Position numbers and translations under genes: made by a program. From Cryomorphaceae bacterium (lineage in GTDB: Bacteria > Bacteroidota > Bacteroidia > Flavobacteriales > Schleiferiaceae): a DNA stretch of 8,375 bases. The notes below the pieces were generated by a model that saw only the letters and a list, made by a program, of their open reading frames with translations, was not told where the DNA came from and searched no databases. The stretch spans positions 1 through 8,375 of the forward strand of contig JAIUMB010000100.1 in NCBI GenBank assembly GCA_022565745.1, written 5' to 3'. This document shows positions 1 to 6,033 of this stretch, piece after piece; within the stretch, counting starts at the first letter, position 1, and every line of letters starts with the position of its first letter.

Positions 1-37
1 AGCCAATAGACCTAGGCTAATTAAGCATAATAAAGAC

Positions 38-1690
38 ATGAGCAAAACAGAAAACATCAAAAAAGACATCCATTTCAATAAAAACGAAGATCAACTTCGC
101 CTCATGGTTTCTGAGCTTAAACAGCGATGGAATCTGGTAGCAGAAGGTGGCGGTAAGAAGAAAATTGACAAACTTCATAGTCAGGGTAAACTTACTGCCC
201 GCGAGCGTGTGGCTTTTCTACTCGACAAAAACCGCGACCAAATTGAAATTGGCGCCTTTGCCGGAGAAGATATGTACACCGAGCACGGCGGCTGTCCTTC
301 GGGAGGTGTTGTAGTCGTTTTAGGGTATGTCAAAGGCCGTATGTGCTTGGTGGTGGCCAACGATGCCACGGTAAAAGCTGGCGCATGGTTTCCCATCACT
401 GGCAAGAAAAACCTCCGCGCTCAGGAAATAGCGATGGAAAACCGCATCCCCATCATTTACCTTGTCGACAGCGCCGGTGTGTTCTTACCCATGCAAGACG
501 AGATTTTCCCAGACAAAGAAAATTTTGGGCGCATCTTCCGCAACAACGCCTTGATGTCGTCTATGGGCATTACCCAAATTGCCGCTGTAATGGGCAGTTG
601 TGTCGCTGGTGGGGCCTACCTACCCATCATGAGTGACGAAGCGTTAATCGTAGACAAAACAGGCTCTATTTTCTTGGCCGGATCTTATTTGGTGAAAGCC
701 GCCATCGGTGAAGATGTAGACAACGAAACCCTTGGAGGCGCAACTACCCACTGTGAAATATCCGGAGTGACTGACTATAAGTCTCCCGATGATAAATCAG
801 CGCTCACCACCATTCAAAACATTATAGATAAGATGGGAGATGCGCAAAAAGCCGGCTTTAACCGCATAAAACCTGCTAAACCCGCTAAGGACCCCAACGA
901 AATTTACGGGATTTTGCACCCCGAAAACGCCAAACCATTCTCCACCCGCGCCATTATCGATCGCTTGGTGGACAACAGTGAATTTGAAGAATACAAAGAA
1001 GGTTACGGCAAAACCATCATCACCGGGTACGGGCGCATCGATGGCTGGGCCGTTGGTATTGTGGCCAACAATCGCGAGGTACAAAAAAACAAAAAAGGCG
1101 AAATGCAGTTTGGCGGTGTCATTTACTCCGACTCTGCCGATAAGGCCACCCGTTTTATTGCCAACTGCAATCAGAAAAAAATTCCCCTTGTCTTCCTGCA
1201 AGACGTCACTGGATTTATGGTCGGATCGCGCTCCGAACACGGCGGCATCATTAAAGACGGTGCTAAAATGGTCAACGCTGTGAGCAACTCTGTGGTGCCA
1301 AAATTCACCATCATCGTTGGCAACTCCTACGGCGCCGGCAATTATGCCATGTGTGGCAAGGCATACGATCCGCGCTTAATTGCCGCTTGGCCCAACGCTA
1401 AATTGGCCGTGATGGGTGGTGCGCAAGCCGCCAAGGTGTTGTTGCAAATTGAAAAGGCCTCACTCAAAGCCAAAGGAGAAACCATCACCGAAGAAAAAGA
1501 GAAGGCGCTACTGGATAAAATTCAAGGCAATTACGACCGGCAAACCTCGCCCTACTATGCCGCGGCCCGTTTATGGGTAGATGCCATCATCGACCCGCTC
1601 GATACGAGAAAATGGATCAGCATGGGGATAGAAATGGCCAACCACGCCCCCATTGAACGCGCTTACAATCCCGGTGTAATTCAGGTGTAA
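38..1690 (+). CDS. Acyl-CoA carboxylase carboxyltransferase (beta) subunit, methylcrotonyl/geranyl-CoA type
   Basis: This is a 550-residue carboxyltransferase that moves the carboxyl group from carboxybiotin to an acyl-CoA in the cytoplasm. It needs a biotin carboxylase/BCCP alpha subunit, which is not in this window. Both crotonase-fold halves are present. The N-terminal half has the GGxxPSGG-like stretch near residues 84-90 and an oxyanion-hole segment CVAGGAY at 188-194. The C-terminal half has FLQDVTGFMVG at 386-396, GGIIKDGAKMV at 402-412, and GNSYGAGNYAMCG at 428-440, followed by WPNAKLAVMGGAQAA at 451-465. The GFMVG, GAGNYAMCG and WPN..VMGG signatures match the methylcrotonyl/geranyl-CoA carboxylase branch better than propionyl-CoA carboxylase. 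An insert at about 470-500 is rich in K and E, and the exact substrate stays uncertain. Length is normal for the family. The first ATG fits the conserved start, with no clear Shine-Dalgarno. Only 37 bases lie upstream and no promoter is visible, so it may continue an operon from outside. Its TAA overlaps the next ATG by one base. Confidence 0.92.
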   Translation: MSKTENIKKDIHFNKNEDQLRLMVSELKQRWNLVAEGGGKKKIDKLHSQGKLTARERVAFLLDKNRDQIEIGAFAGEDMYTEHGGCPSGGVVVVLGYVKGRMCLVVANDATVKAGAWFPITGKKNLRAQEIAMENRIPIIYLVDSAGVFLPMQDEIFPDKENFGRIFRNNALMSSMGITQIAAVMGSCVAGGAYLPIMSDEALIVDKTGSIFLAGSYLVKAAIGEDVDNETLGGATTHCEISGVTDYKSPDDKSALTTIQNIIDKMGDAQKAGFNRIKPAKPAKDPNEIYGILHPENAKPFSTRAIIDRLVDNSEFEEYKEGYGKTIITGYGRIDGWAVGIVANNREVQKNKKGEMQFGGVIYSDSADKATRFIANCNQKKIPLVFLQDVTGFMVGSRSEHGGIIKDGAKMVNAVSNSVVPKFTIIVGNSYGAGNYAMCGKAYDPRLIAAWPNAKLAVMGGAQAAKVLLQIEKASLKAKGETITEEKEKALLDKIQGNYDRQTSPYYAAARLWVDAIIDPLDTRKWISMGIEMANHAPIERAYNPGVIQV

Positions 1691-2628
1691 TGTTAGATTT
1701 GCTGCGTTTTGCACTTTATGTTGTCCGACATATGTATCCGGCAAAAAAAATGCTGAAACAACGTGCAGCAATACTCGACAAAAAAGCACATAAAAGAATG
1801 TTTTCTCTGGCCCTATTCGCTGTGGCGGGTAGTTACCCCTACGTTATAGGCAGAAGCAAACGTTTGCAAAAGCGCGAGAGAGAGTCACTGATTTTACTGG
1901 GCGCTGCAACAGCGTTGTGCGACGACCTAACAGACGAACATCGGTATCCGCTTGAAGCGCTAAAAAATCTCTTTGCAAATGACGTGGTATATGACTCAGA
2001 AAATACCACGGAACGAGTATGCCGAGTACTCTACAAAGAAGCCATGGGCATACATCCCAATCCGGAATTGTTTCTGCAAAAACTCTTCACCGCTTTAGAA
2101 GCACAAGAACAGAGCAAGAACCAATTGGATAAGCCATTGGAATTTGCGCAACTTTGGCAAATCACCCAAGACAAAGGTGGCACAACCAACATGCTATTTT
2201 TACATTTTTTACACCAGCAACCCAACAAAAGCGAAGAAGCCTTTGCACATCAAGCCGGTATTGCCCTTCAACTGCTGGACGACCTGTTTGACCTCTACGA
2301 AGACTTAGAAGCTGGTATAAAAACACCCGTAACTTCTATTGACTCCTTAGATCAACTGGAAGCGCTTTATACCGAAGAAGCTCGTAAAGCCATGACCTTA
2401 TTGAAGCAATTTTCTCACAGCAAACGAGCTGAAGCGGCCGTTGGGTTTATTTACGCACGCGGCACGATAGCTTTGGATCAATACCGAACCTTTTGTCGGG
2501 AAAGCAAACAATCATTTCCACCGAAACAGTACCGTAGAAAAGACCTCATCGTAGATATGGAAAAAGGTGGCAATCTGCGCACAAATGTTGTCCGACGTTT
2601 TGTATTTTCGCAGCCGAAAGACACATAA
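1690..2628 (+). CDS. Class I isoprenoid-synthase-like enzyme, function unknown
   Basis: This 312-residue, mostly helical protein has the marks of the class I isoprenoid synthase fold, which binds prenyl diphosphates through Mg2+ held by aspartates on two facing helices. Seen directly: a first aspartate motif, CDDLTDE, at 77-83 (an exact DDxxD) and a second, LLDDLFDLYED, at 195-205. The second sits in a GIALQLLDD helix that resembles helix H of both prenyl elongases and squalene/phytoene synthases. DKGGTTNMLF at 161-170 resembles the KTG-type helix G of elongases. Missing are the arginine-rich substrate motifs of elongases (GGKRxRP upstream, RRG after the first DDxxD). A KR at 35-36 is the only remnant, so chain elongation with IPP is doubtful. 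Prenyl transfer, head-to-head condensation, cyclisation or a non-catalytic role all remain possible. The C-terminus (about 281-303) is basic. No signal peptide is evident. The ATG shares its A with the preceding TAA, which suggests translational coupling to the carboxylase gene. The fold call is fairly safe, the function is not. Confidence 0.8.
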   Translation: MLDLLRFALYVVRHMYPAKKMLKQRAAILDKKAHKRMFSLALFAVAGSYPYVIGRSKRLQKRERESLILLGAATALCDDLTDEHRYPLEALKNLFANDVVYDSENTTERVCRVLYKEAMGIHPNPELFLQKLFTALEAQEQSKNQLDKPLEFAQLWQITQDKGGTTNMLFLHFLHQQPNKSEEAFAHQAGIALQLLDDLFDLYEDLEAGIKTPVTSIDSLDQLEALYTEEARKAMTLLKQFSHSKRAEAAVGFIYARGTIALDQYRTFCRESKQSFPPKQYRRKDLIVDMEKGGNLRTNVVRRFVFSQPKDT

Positions 2629-2649
2629 AGAATATAACCACAGACAACG

Positions 2650-3600
2650 ATGATTTATAAAGACCAGGGAGCAAAAGACACACGTTCAGGCTTTGGAGCC
2701 GGATTGCTAGAGCTTGGAAGGACCAATCCCCGTGTGGTTGCCCTTTGTGCAGACCTCACCGGTTCACTAAAAATGGATGCCTTCCAAAAAGAATTCCCTG
2801 ATCGCTTTTATCAAGTGGGTATTGCCGAGGCCAATATGATGGGTATTGCTGCCGGGTTGACCATCGGAGGCAACATTCCTTTTACCGGAACTTTTGCAAA
2901 CTTTTCTACGGGAAGAGTTTATGACCAAATTCGCCAGAGCATTGCCTATTCAGGTAAAAATGTAAAAATATGTGCCTCACACGCCGGGATAACCCTAGGG
3001 GAAGACGGCGCCACGCACCAGATATTAGAAGACATTGGCTTGATGAAAATGTTGCCAGGCATGGTGGTCATCAATCCGTGTGATTACAACCAAACAAAGG
3101 CCGCTACTCTTGCCATTGCCGAGCATGAGGGCCCCGTTTACCTGCGCTTTGGTCGCCCAAAAGTGGCCAACTTCACCCCTGAAGATATACCATTTGAAAT
3201 CGGTAAAGCCGTTGTGCTTAAAGAAGGTACCGATGTATCGATTTTTGCAACCGGACATCTTGTTTGGGAAAGTCTATTGGCTGCCGAAGCTTTAGAGAAA
3301 AAAGGCATCAGTGCCGAAGTGGTCAATATCCACACCATCAAACCCCTTGACGAAGAGGCTGTTTTAAAAAGCATTGCCAAAACCGGTTGTGCAGTGACGG
3401 CTGAAGAACATCAGGTATTTGGAGGATTGGGCGAGTCTATTGCCGGCGTATTGGCGAGAAAACATCCTACCCCACTAGAAATGGTGGCCGTTAATGACAG
3501 TTTTGGTGAGAGTGGCACGCCCGATGACCTTATGAAGAAATACGGTCTAAAATCCGAAAATGTGGTTGCAGCAGCAAACAAAGTTTTGACTCGTAAGTGA
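2650..3600 (+). CDS. Transketolase C-terminal subunit (split transketolase)
   Basis: This 316-residue protein matches the pyrimidine-binding and C-terminal domains of transketolase (thiamine-diphosphate enzyme of the non-oxidative pentose phosphate pathway, cytoplasmic). It is half the length of the single-chain enzyme, as is usual for the split form. Seen: ALCADLTGS at 31-39; YQVGIAEANM at 54-63, whose Glu60 is the position of the conserved glutamate that activates the thiamine aminopyrimidine; SHAGITLGEDGATHQ at 110-124; and PVYLRFGRP at 162-170. A C-terminal Rossmann-like domain from about 194 carries IFATGHLV and EEHQVFGGLGE. The pyrophosphate-binding GDG half would be on a separate N-terminal subunit. 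That gene normally lies just upstream in Bacteroidota, but here its place is taken by the isoprenoid-type gene. The start is the ATG 21 bases after the previous stop, with no clear Shine-Dalgarno. A DXP-synthase-like or other two-subunit thiamine enzyme is the main alternative. The gene is followed by an intrinsic terminator. Confidence 0.9.
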   Translation: MIYKDQGAKDTRSGFGAGLLELGRTNPRVVALCADLTGSLKMDAFQKEFPDRFYQVGIAEANMMGIAAGLTIGGNIPFTGTFANFSTGRVYDQIRQSIAYSGKNVKICASHAGITLGEDGATHQILEDIGLMKMLPGMVVINPCDYNQTKAATLAIAEHEGPVYLRFGRPKVANFTPEDIPFEIGKAVVLKEGTDVSIFATGHLVWESLLAAEALEKKGISAEVVNIHTIKPLDEEAVLKSIAKTGCAVTAEEHQVFGGLGESIAGVLARKHPTPLEMVAVNDSFGESGTPDDLMKKYGLKSENVVAAANKVLTRK

Positions 3601-3626
3601 CCCATTTAATAATTCATTTTCTATTG

Positions 3627-3655
3627 TGACGGGCTTCGTGCTCGTTATTTTTTTT
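3627..3655 (+). terminator. Intrinsic terminator after the transketolase gene
   Basis: The sequence shows a stem TGACGGGC pairing with GCTCGTTA (eight pairs, two of them G-T) around a five-base TTCGT loop, directly followed by eight T residues at 3648-3655. It begins 27 bases after the transketolase stop codon. This is a textbook rho-independent terminator and separates the three-gene unit from the SulP gene. Confidence 0.8.
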
Positions 3656-3677
3656 GAACAACACGCATCTGTTGTTC
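3656..3677. promoter_or_regulatory. Perfect 8-6-8 inverted repeat in the SulP leader
   Basis: GAACAACA at 3656-3663 and TGTTGTTC at 3670-3677 are perfect reverse complements separated by six bases (CGCATC). The element ends 15 bases before the likely ATG of the SulP gene and starts right after the T-tract of the terminator. The symmetry suits an operator for a dimeric regulator. A leader hairpin that affects translation is also possible. No T-run follows it on the + strand, so it is not a second terminator. No recognised regulator binding site is matched. Confidence 0.45.
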
Positions 3678-3692
3678 TTTAACCTCATCCAG

Positions 3693-5219
3693 ATGAAAAA
3701 AATACTTAATCTATTTGATACCTCTCAAAAGGTTGATTACAAAACTGAGGTGCTATCCGGGCTTACGGTAGCTATGGCATTGGTGCCTGAGGCGGTTGCC
3801 TTTGCCATGATTGCCGGACTATCACCTCTCACCGGACTTTACGCGGCATTTGTTATGGGTTTGGTAACCTCCATTTTTGGTGGACGCCCGGGGATGATAT
3901 CCGGGGCTACAGGAGCAATAGCCGTTGTGTTGGTCGCCTTGGCCGTTTCCCACGGCCCGTAATATATTTTCGCCACTGTGATTTTAGCCGGATTACTCCA
4001 AATGGCGGCTGGTTTCCTCAAATTGGGTAAGTTCATGCGCCTGGTGCCACAACCTGTCATATTGGGATTTGTCAATGGCTTGGCCATTATCATTTTTATG
4101 TCACAAATGGTGCAGTTCAAAGATGATCAAGGAAACTGGCTTACTGATTCCACTTTGTATATACTGTTGGGCTTGGTATTGCTTACCATGCTCATCATTT
4201 GGGGATTGCCAAAAATCACGAAAATCATTCCCTCTTCCCTCGCGGCCATTTTGGTTGTCTTTGCCATTGTGTTTTTTGGTGGCATCGATACACAAACGGT
4301 TGGAGATATGGCGTCTATTAAAGGCGGATTTCCTCCATTTAACATCCCCGATATTGCTTTCACCTTTGAAACATTAGCGCTTATATTTCCATACGCCGCC
4401 ATTGTAGCCGGCGTTGGCTTAATTGAAAGTCTCTTGACCCTTAATATCATCGATGAAATCACAGAAACAAGAGGCAGTGGTAACCGCGAATCTGTCGCAC
4501 AAGGCTTGGCCAACATTACCTCAGGCTTCTTTTCAGGGATGGGCGGCTGTGCAATGATTGGTCAAAGTTTGATCAACATCTCCAACGGTGCCCGCGCCAG
4601 ACTTTCGGGCATTGTTGCGGCCGTTATGTTGCTGGTCTTTATCATGTTTGGCGCAAACCTTATCGAACAAGTACCGATGGCGGCACTCACCGGACTAATG
4701 ATTATGGTTTCCATTGGCACCTTTGAATGGGCAAGTTTACGTACGTTTAAGCGCATGCCACAGTCCGACATCATCGTTATGGTTTTGGTAACCGTGATAA
4801 CCGCCGTTCTACACAACCTGGCCTTAGCGGTACTTATCGGAGTTATCATTGCCGCACTCGTATTTGCCTGGGATAATGCCAAGCGCATTCGCGCCCGTAA
4901 AATGATGGATGAAGACGGCGCCAAGCACTACCAAATTTACGGTCCGCTTTTCTTTGGATCCATTGCTGCATTTAATGAAAAGTTTGACCCTCAGAACGAC
5001 CCTGAGTTGGTCATCATCGACTTTGAAGAGAGCCGCGTGGTTGACATGTCTGCCATTGAAGCCCTCAACAAAGTTACCGAACGCTATCGCAAGCAAGGTA
5101 AAACGGTTAGGTTACGCCACTTAAGTCCGGACTGCCAAAAACTGCTCCACAATGCCGATAAGATCATCGACGTCAACATTGAAAAAGATCCAAGTTATAA
5201 GGTGATGGTTGATGTGTGA
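3693..5219 (+). pseudogene. SulP-family anion transporter with STAS domain, interrupted by an in-frame TAA
   Basis: Read through the stop, this is a 508-codon inner-membrane SulP (SLC26-type) anion transporter. Sulfate, bicarbonate or another anion could be the substrate. The N-terminal 89 residues hold the first membrane helices, with LSGLTVAMALVPEAVAFAM and the GGRPGMISGATGA signature. Codon 90 (3960-3962) is TAA. The same frame then continues at once with YIFATVILAGLLQM, exactly what the family shows there. Later landmarks are LVPQPVILGFVNGLAI (about 117-132), the GMGGCAMIGQS/NGARARLSG region (about 282-307), and a cytoplasmic STAS domain from about 400 to the end (IIDFEESRVVDMSAIEAL). No other lesion is visible, so the stop is recent, an assembly or sequencing error, or tolerated. 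The likely ancestral codon is GAA or CAA, one base away. The ATG at 3693 is preferred over an in-frame TTG at 3654 because the family motif begins soon after it. The gene is separated from upstream genes by a terminator and so needs its own promoter. Confidence 0.8.
3978..5219 (+). CDS. SulP transporter, downstream open part (413 codons)
   Basis: This is the intact reading frame after the TAA at 3960-3962, listed because it may be annotated or expressed on its own. It could begin at GTG 3978 or ATG 4002, but neither has a visible ribosome binding site and both lie inside what should be a membrane helix. It keeps most transport-domain helices and the whole STAS domain (from about residue 305 of this fragment) but lacks the first helices, including the conserved GGRPGMISGATG segment. 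A working transporter from this piece alone is unlikely. If the stop proves to be a sequence error, this entry merges into the full gene from 3693. Confidence 0.5.
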   Translation: MILAGLLQMAAGFLKLGKFMRLVPQPVILGFVNGLAIIIFMSQMVQFKDDQGNWLTDSTLYILLGLVLLTMLIIWGLPKITKIIPSSLAAILVVFAIVFFGGIDTQTVGDMASIKGGFPPFNIPDIAFTFETLALIFPYAAIVAGVGLIESLLTLNIIDEITETRGSGNRESVAQGLANITSGFFSGMGGCAMIGQSLINISNGARARLSGIVAAVMLLVFIMFGANLIEQVPMAALTGLMIMVSIGTFEWASLRTFKRMPQSDIIVMVLVTVITAVLHNLALAVLIGVIIAALVFAWDNAKRIRARKMMDEDGAKHYQIYGPLFFGSIAAFNEKFDPQNDPELVIIDFEESRVVDMSAIEALNKVTERYRKQGKTVRLRHLSPDCQKLLHNADKIIDVNIEKDPSYKVMVDV

Positions 5220-5282
5220 TTTAGATTTTTGGTTTGACGAATGGAAGTATAGGCTGGTCGGAGGACTGGTTATACGACTGGT

Positions 5283-5355
5283 AATGCTGCGCATGCACGG
5301 GGTGCTATGCACGCATGGGTTGCTGTCGCAAGCATGGAGCGCTGCGCGCGCAGGG
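5283..5355 (-). repeat. Four imperfect 18-bp GC-rich units, inverted orientation
   Basis: Read on the minus strand, four consecutive units of 18-19 bases (5338-5355, 5319-5337, 5301-5318, 5283-5300) share the pattern CCATGCGYGCRYAGCRCC. An example is CCATGCGTGCATAGCACC at 5301-5318. The units are partly self-complementary, such as CTGCGCGCGCAG in the 5338-5355 unit. The same unit recurs on the + strand at 5731-5804 and 5929-5964, so the two groups face each other. Confidence 0.75.
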
Positions 5356-5412
5356 GTTTACGACTGGTTGCAGTGGCTGGATAATATGGAAGGGAACATC
5401 AAATTTAAATGT

Positions 5413-5468
5413 AAAATGTAGGATGAAAAATGTAGGATGAAAAATGTAGGATGAAAAATGTAGGATGA
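5413..5468 (+). repeat. Four perfect 14-bp tandem repeats
   Basis: AAAATGTAGGATGA occurs four times head to tail with no mismatch, at 5413-5426, 5427-5440, 5441-5454 and 5455-5468, followed by a partial AAAAT. The unit is not a multiple of three and holds stop triplets, so it is not coding. Perfect identity suggests recent slippage expansion, and the copy number may vary between strains. Confidence 0.92.
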
Positions 5469-5642
5469 AAAATTAAGAATGTAATGGTAGTATATGCTAA
5501 TTCGTTTATTTATTGGTCAATAGATTAAAGCGGTCGGAGGTCTGAGGTCTGGGGTTGACGATTGGCAATACAGGCCCTTTCGTTTTCTATATAGGCGTAA
5601 GGCTTTAACAAATCAAATATTGGCGTGTATATCCATCCGCAA

Positions 5643-5674
5643 CCAAACATCCAAACCCCCAAACCCCCAAACAG
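5643..5674 (+). repeat. Four 8-bp CCAAACNN units
   Basis: CCAAACAT, CCAAACCC, CCAAACCC and CCAAACAG lie head to tail inside the first super-unit. The matching place in the second super-unit (5857-5872) has only two (CCAAACCT, CCAAACTG). The minus strand therefore carries GG/GGGGG tracts separated by TTT, which could form a weak two-layer G-quadruplex. Confidence 0.7.
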
Positions 5675-5730
5675 ATTCAAGCCTTAGGCTTTAACAAATC
5701 AAATATTGGCGTGTACATGCAACCGCCAAC

Positions 5731-5804
5731 CCATGCGCGCGTAGCGCCCCATGCCTGCATAGCAGCCCATGCGTACGCAGTACTCCATGCGCGTGTCAAC
5801 GCGT
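5731..5804 (+). repeat. Four imperfect 18-bp units, direct orientation
   Basis: Units CCATGCGCGCGTAGCGCC (5731-5748), CCATGCCTGCATAGCAGC (5749-5766), CCATGCGTACGCAGTACT (5767-5784) and a 20-base variant (5785-5804) follow one another, with a truncated CATGCC before the next long element. Two further copies occur at 5929-5964. They are the same family as the inverted set at 5283-5355. Confidence 0.75.
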
Positions 5805-6033
5805 CATGCCTAAGGCTTTAACAAATCAAATATAGGCGTGTATATCCATCCGCAAACCAAACCTCCAAACTGATACAAGCCTAAGGCTATAACAAACAAA
5901 TATTGGCAATCTATATGCATTCGCAAAACCATGCGTGCGTCAACACTGCATGCGTACTATAAGCATATGGCCATTAAAAACCAATCCGCTCAAATTTACC
6001 AATCGTATCCTTACCTTCCCTGCTCAGTGGCTC

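Larger units (their letters stand above)
5598..5964 (+). repeat. Composite higher-order repeat (two super-units of a ~45-bp element plus 18-bp units)
   Basis: A ~45-base element beginning TAAGGCTTTAACAAATC and continuing AAATATTGGCGTGTA occurs at 5598-5642, 5684-5728, 5811-5856 and 5882-5928. Copies 1 and 3 are almost identical (one mismatch and one extra A over the whole element). Copies 2 and 4 diverge at their right ends, where both run into CCATGCG 18-bp units. Copies 1 and 3 instead run into CCAAACNN units and then a GAT(T/A)CAAGCC link. The region is therefore two super-units, 5598-5810 and 5811-5964, each built as element A, C-rich link, element B, 18-bp units. The junction before copies 2, 3 and 4 forms the short palindrome GCCT(T/A)AGGC. 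No protein-coding role is visible. It may be a duplicated mobile or recombinogenic element, or a structured RNA or DNA. Confidence 0.8.
5220..6033. other. Repeat-filled convergent intergenic region without a credible gene
   Basis: These 814 bases separate the end of the SulP gene from the end of the NHL lipoprotein gene on the other strand. Open frames here are short, cross the repeats and resemble nothing known. The content is repetitive: diverged inverted copies of the long element's tail (about 5231-5254, and more weakly 5553-5576), 18-bp units (5283-5355), 14-bp tandem units (5413-5468), a GAGGTCT doublet (5537-5550), and the large composite array (5598-5964). No clear terminator hairpin with a T-tract was found for either flanking gene. 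About 70 bases next to the lipoprotein gene (5965-6033) show no structure. Confidence 0.75.

Noticed and set aside
797..1240. 147-codon antisense open frame within the carboxyltransferase gene
   Set aside because: It is a shadow of the strong coding frame on the + strand, with no independent protein features.
3646..3656. A Bacteroidota -7 box (TAnnTTTG) in the T-rich stretch before SulP, with TTG at 3624
   Set aside because: The match depends on a long T-run that is better explained as the terminator tail, and the spacing cannot be judged with confidence.
3654..3692. TTG at 3654 as the SulP start
   Set aside because: It would begin inside the terminator T-tract and translate the inverted repeat. 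The ATG at 3693 gives the normal family N-terminus.
5209..5421. A 70-codon open frame on the + strand overlapping the SulP end
   Set aside because: It runs through the 18-bp repeat units, overlaps the SulP stop and has no recognisable protein features. The composition reflects the repeats.
5598..5964. Possible CRISPR array
   Set aside because: Repeat spacing is irregular (about 86, 127 and 71 bases), the intervening sequence is itself repetitive rather than unique spacers, and no cas gene is present.
5598..5964. Possible integron attC sites
   Set aside because: No paired RYYYAAC/GTTRRRY core sites, no cassette genes between the repeats and no integrase in the window.
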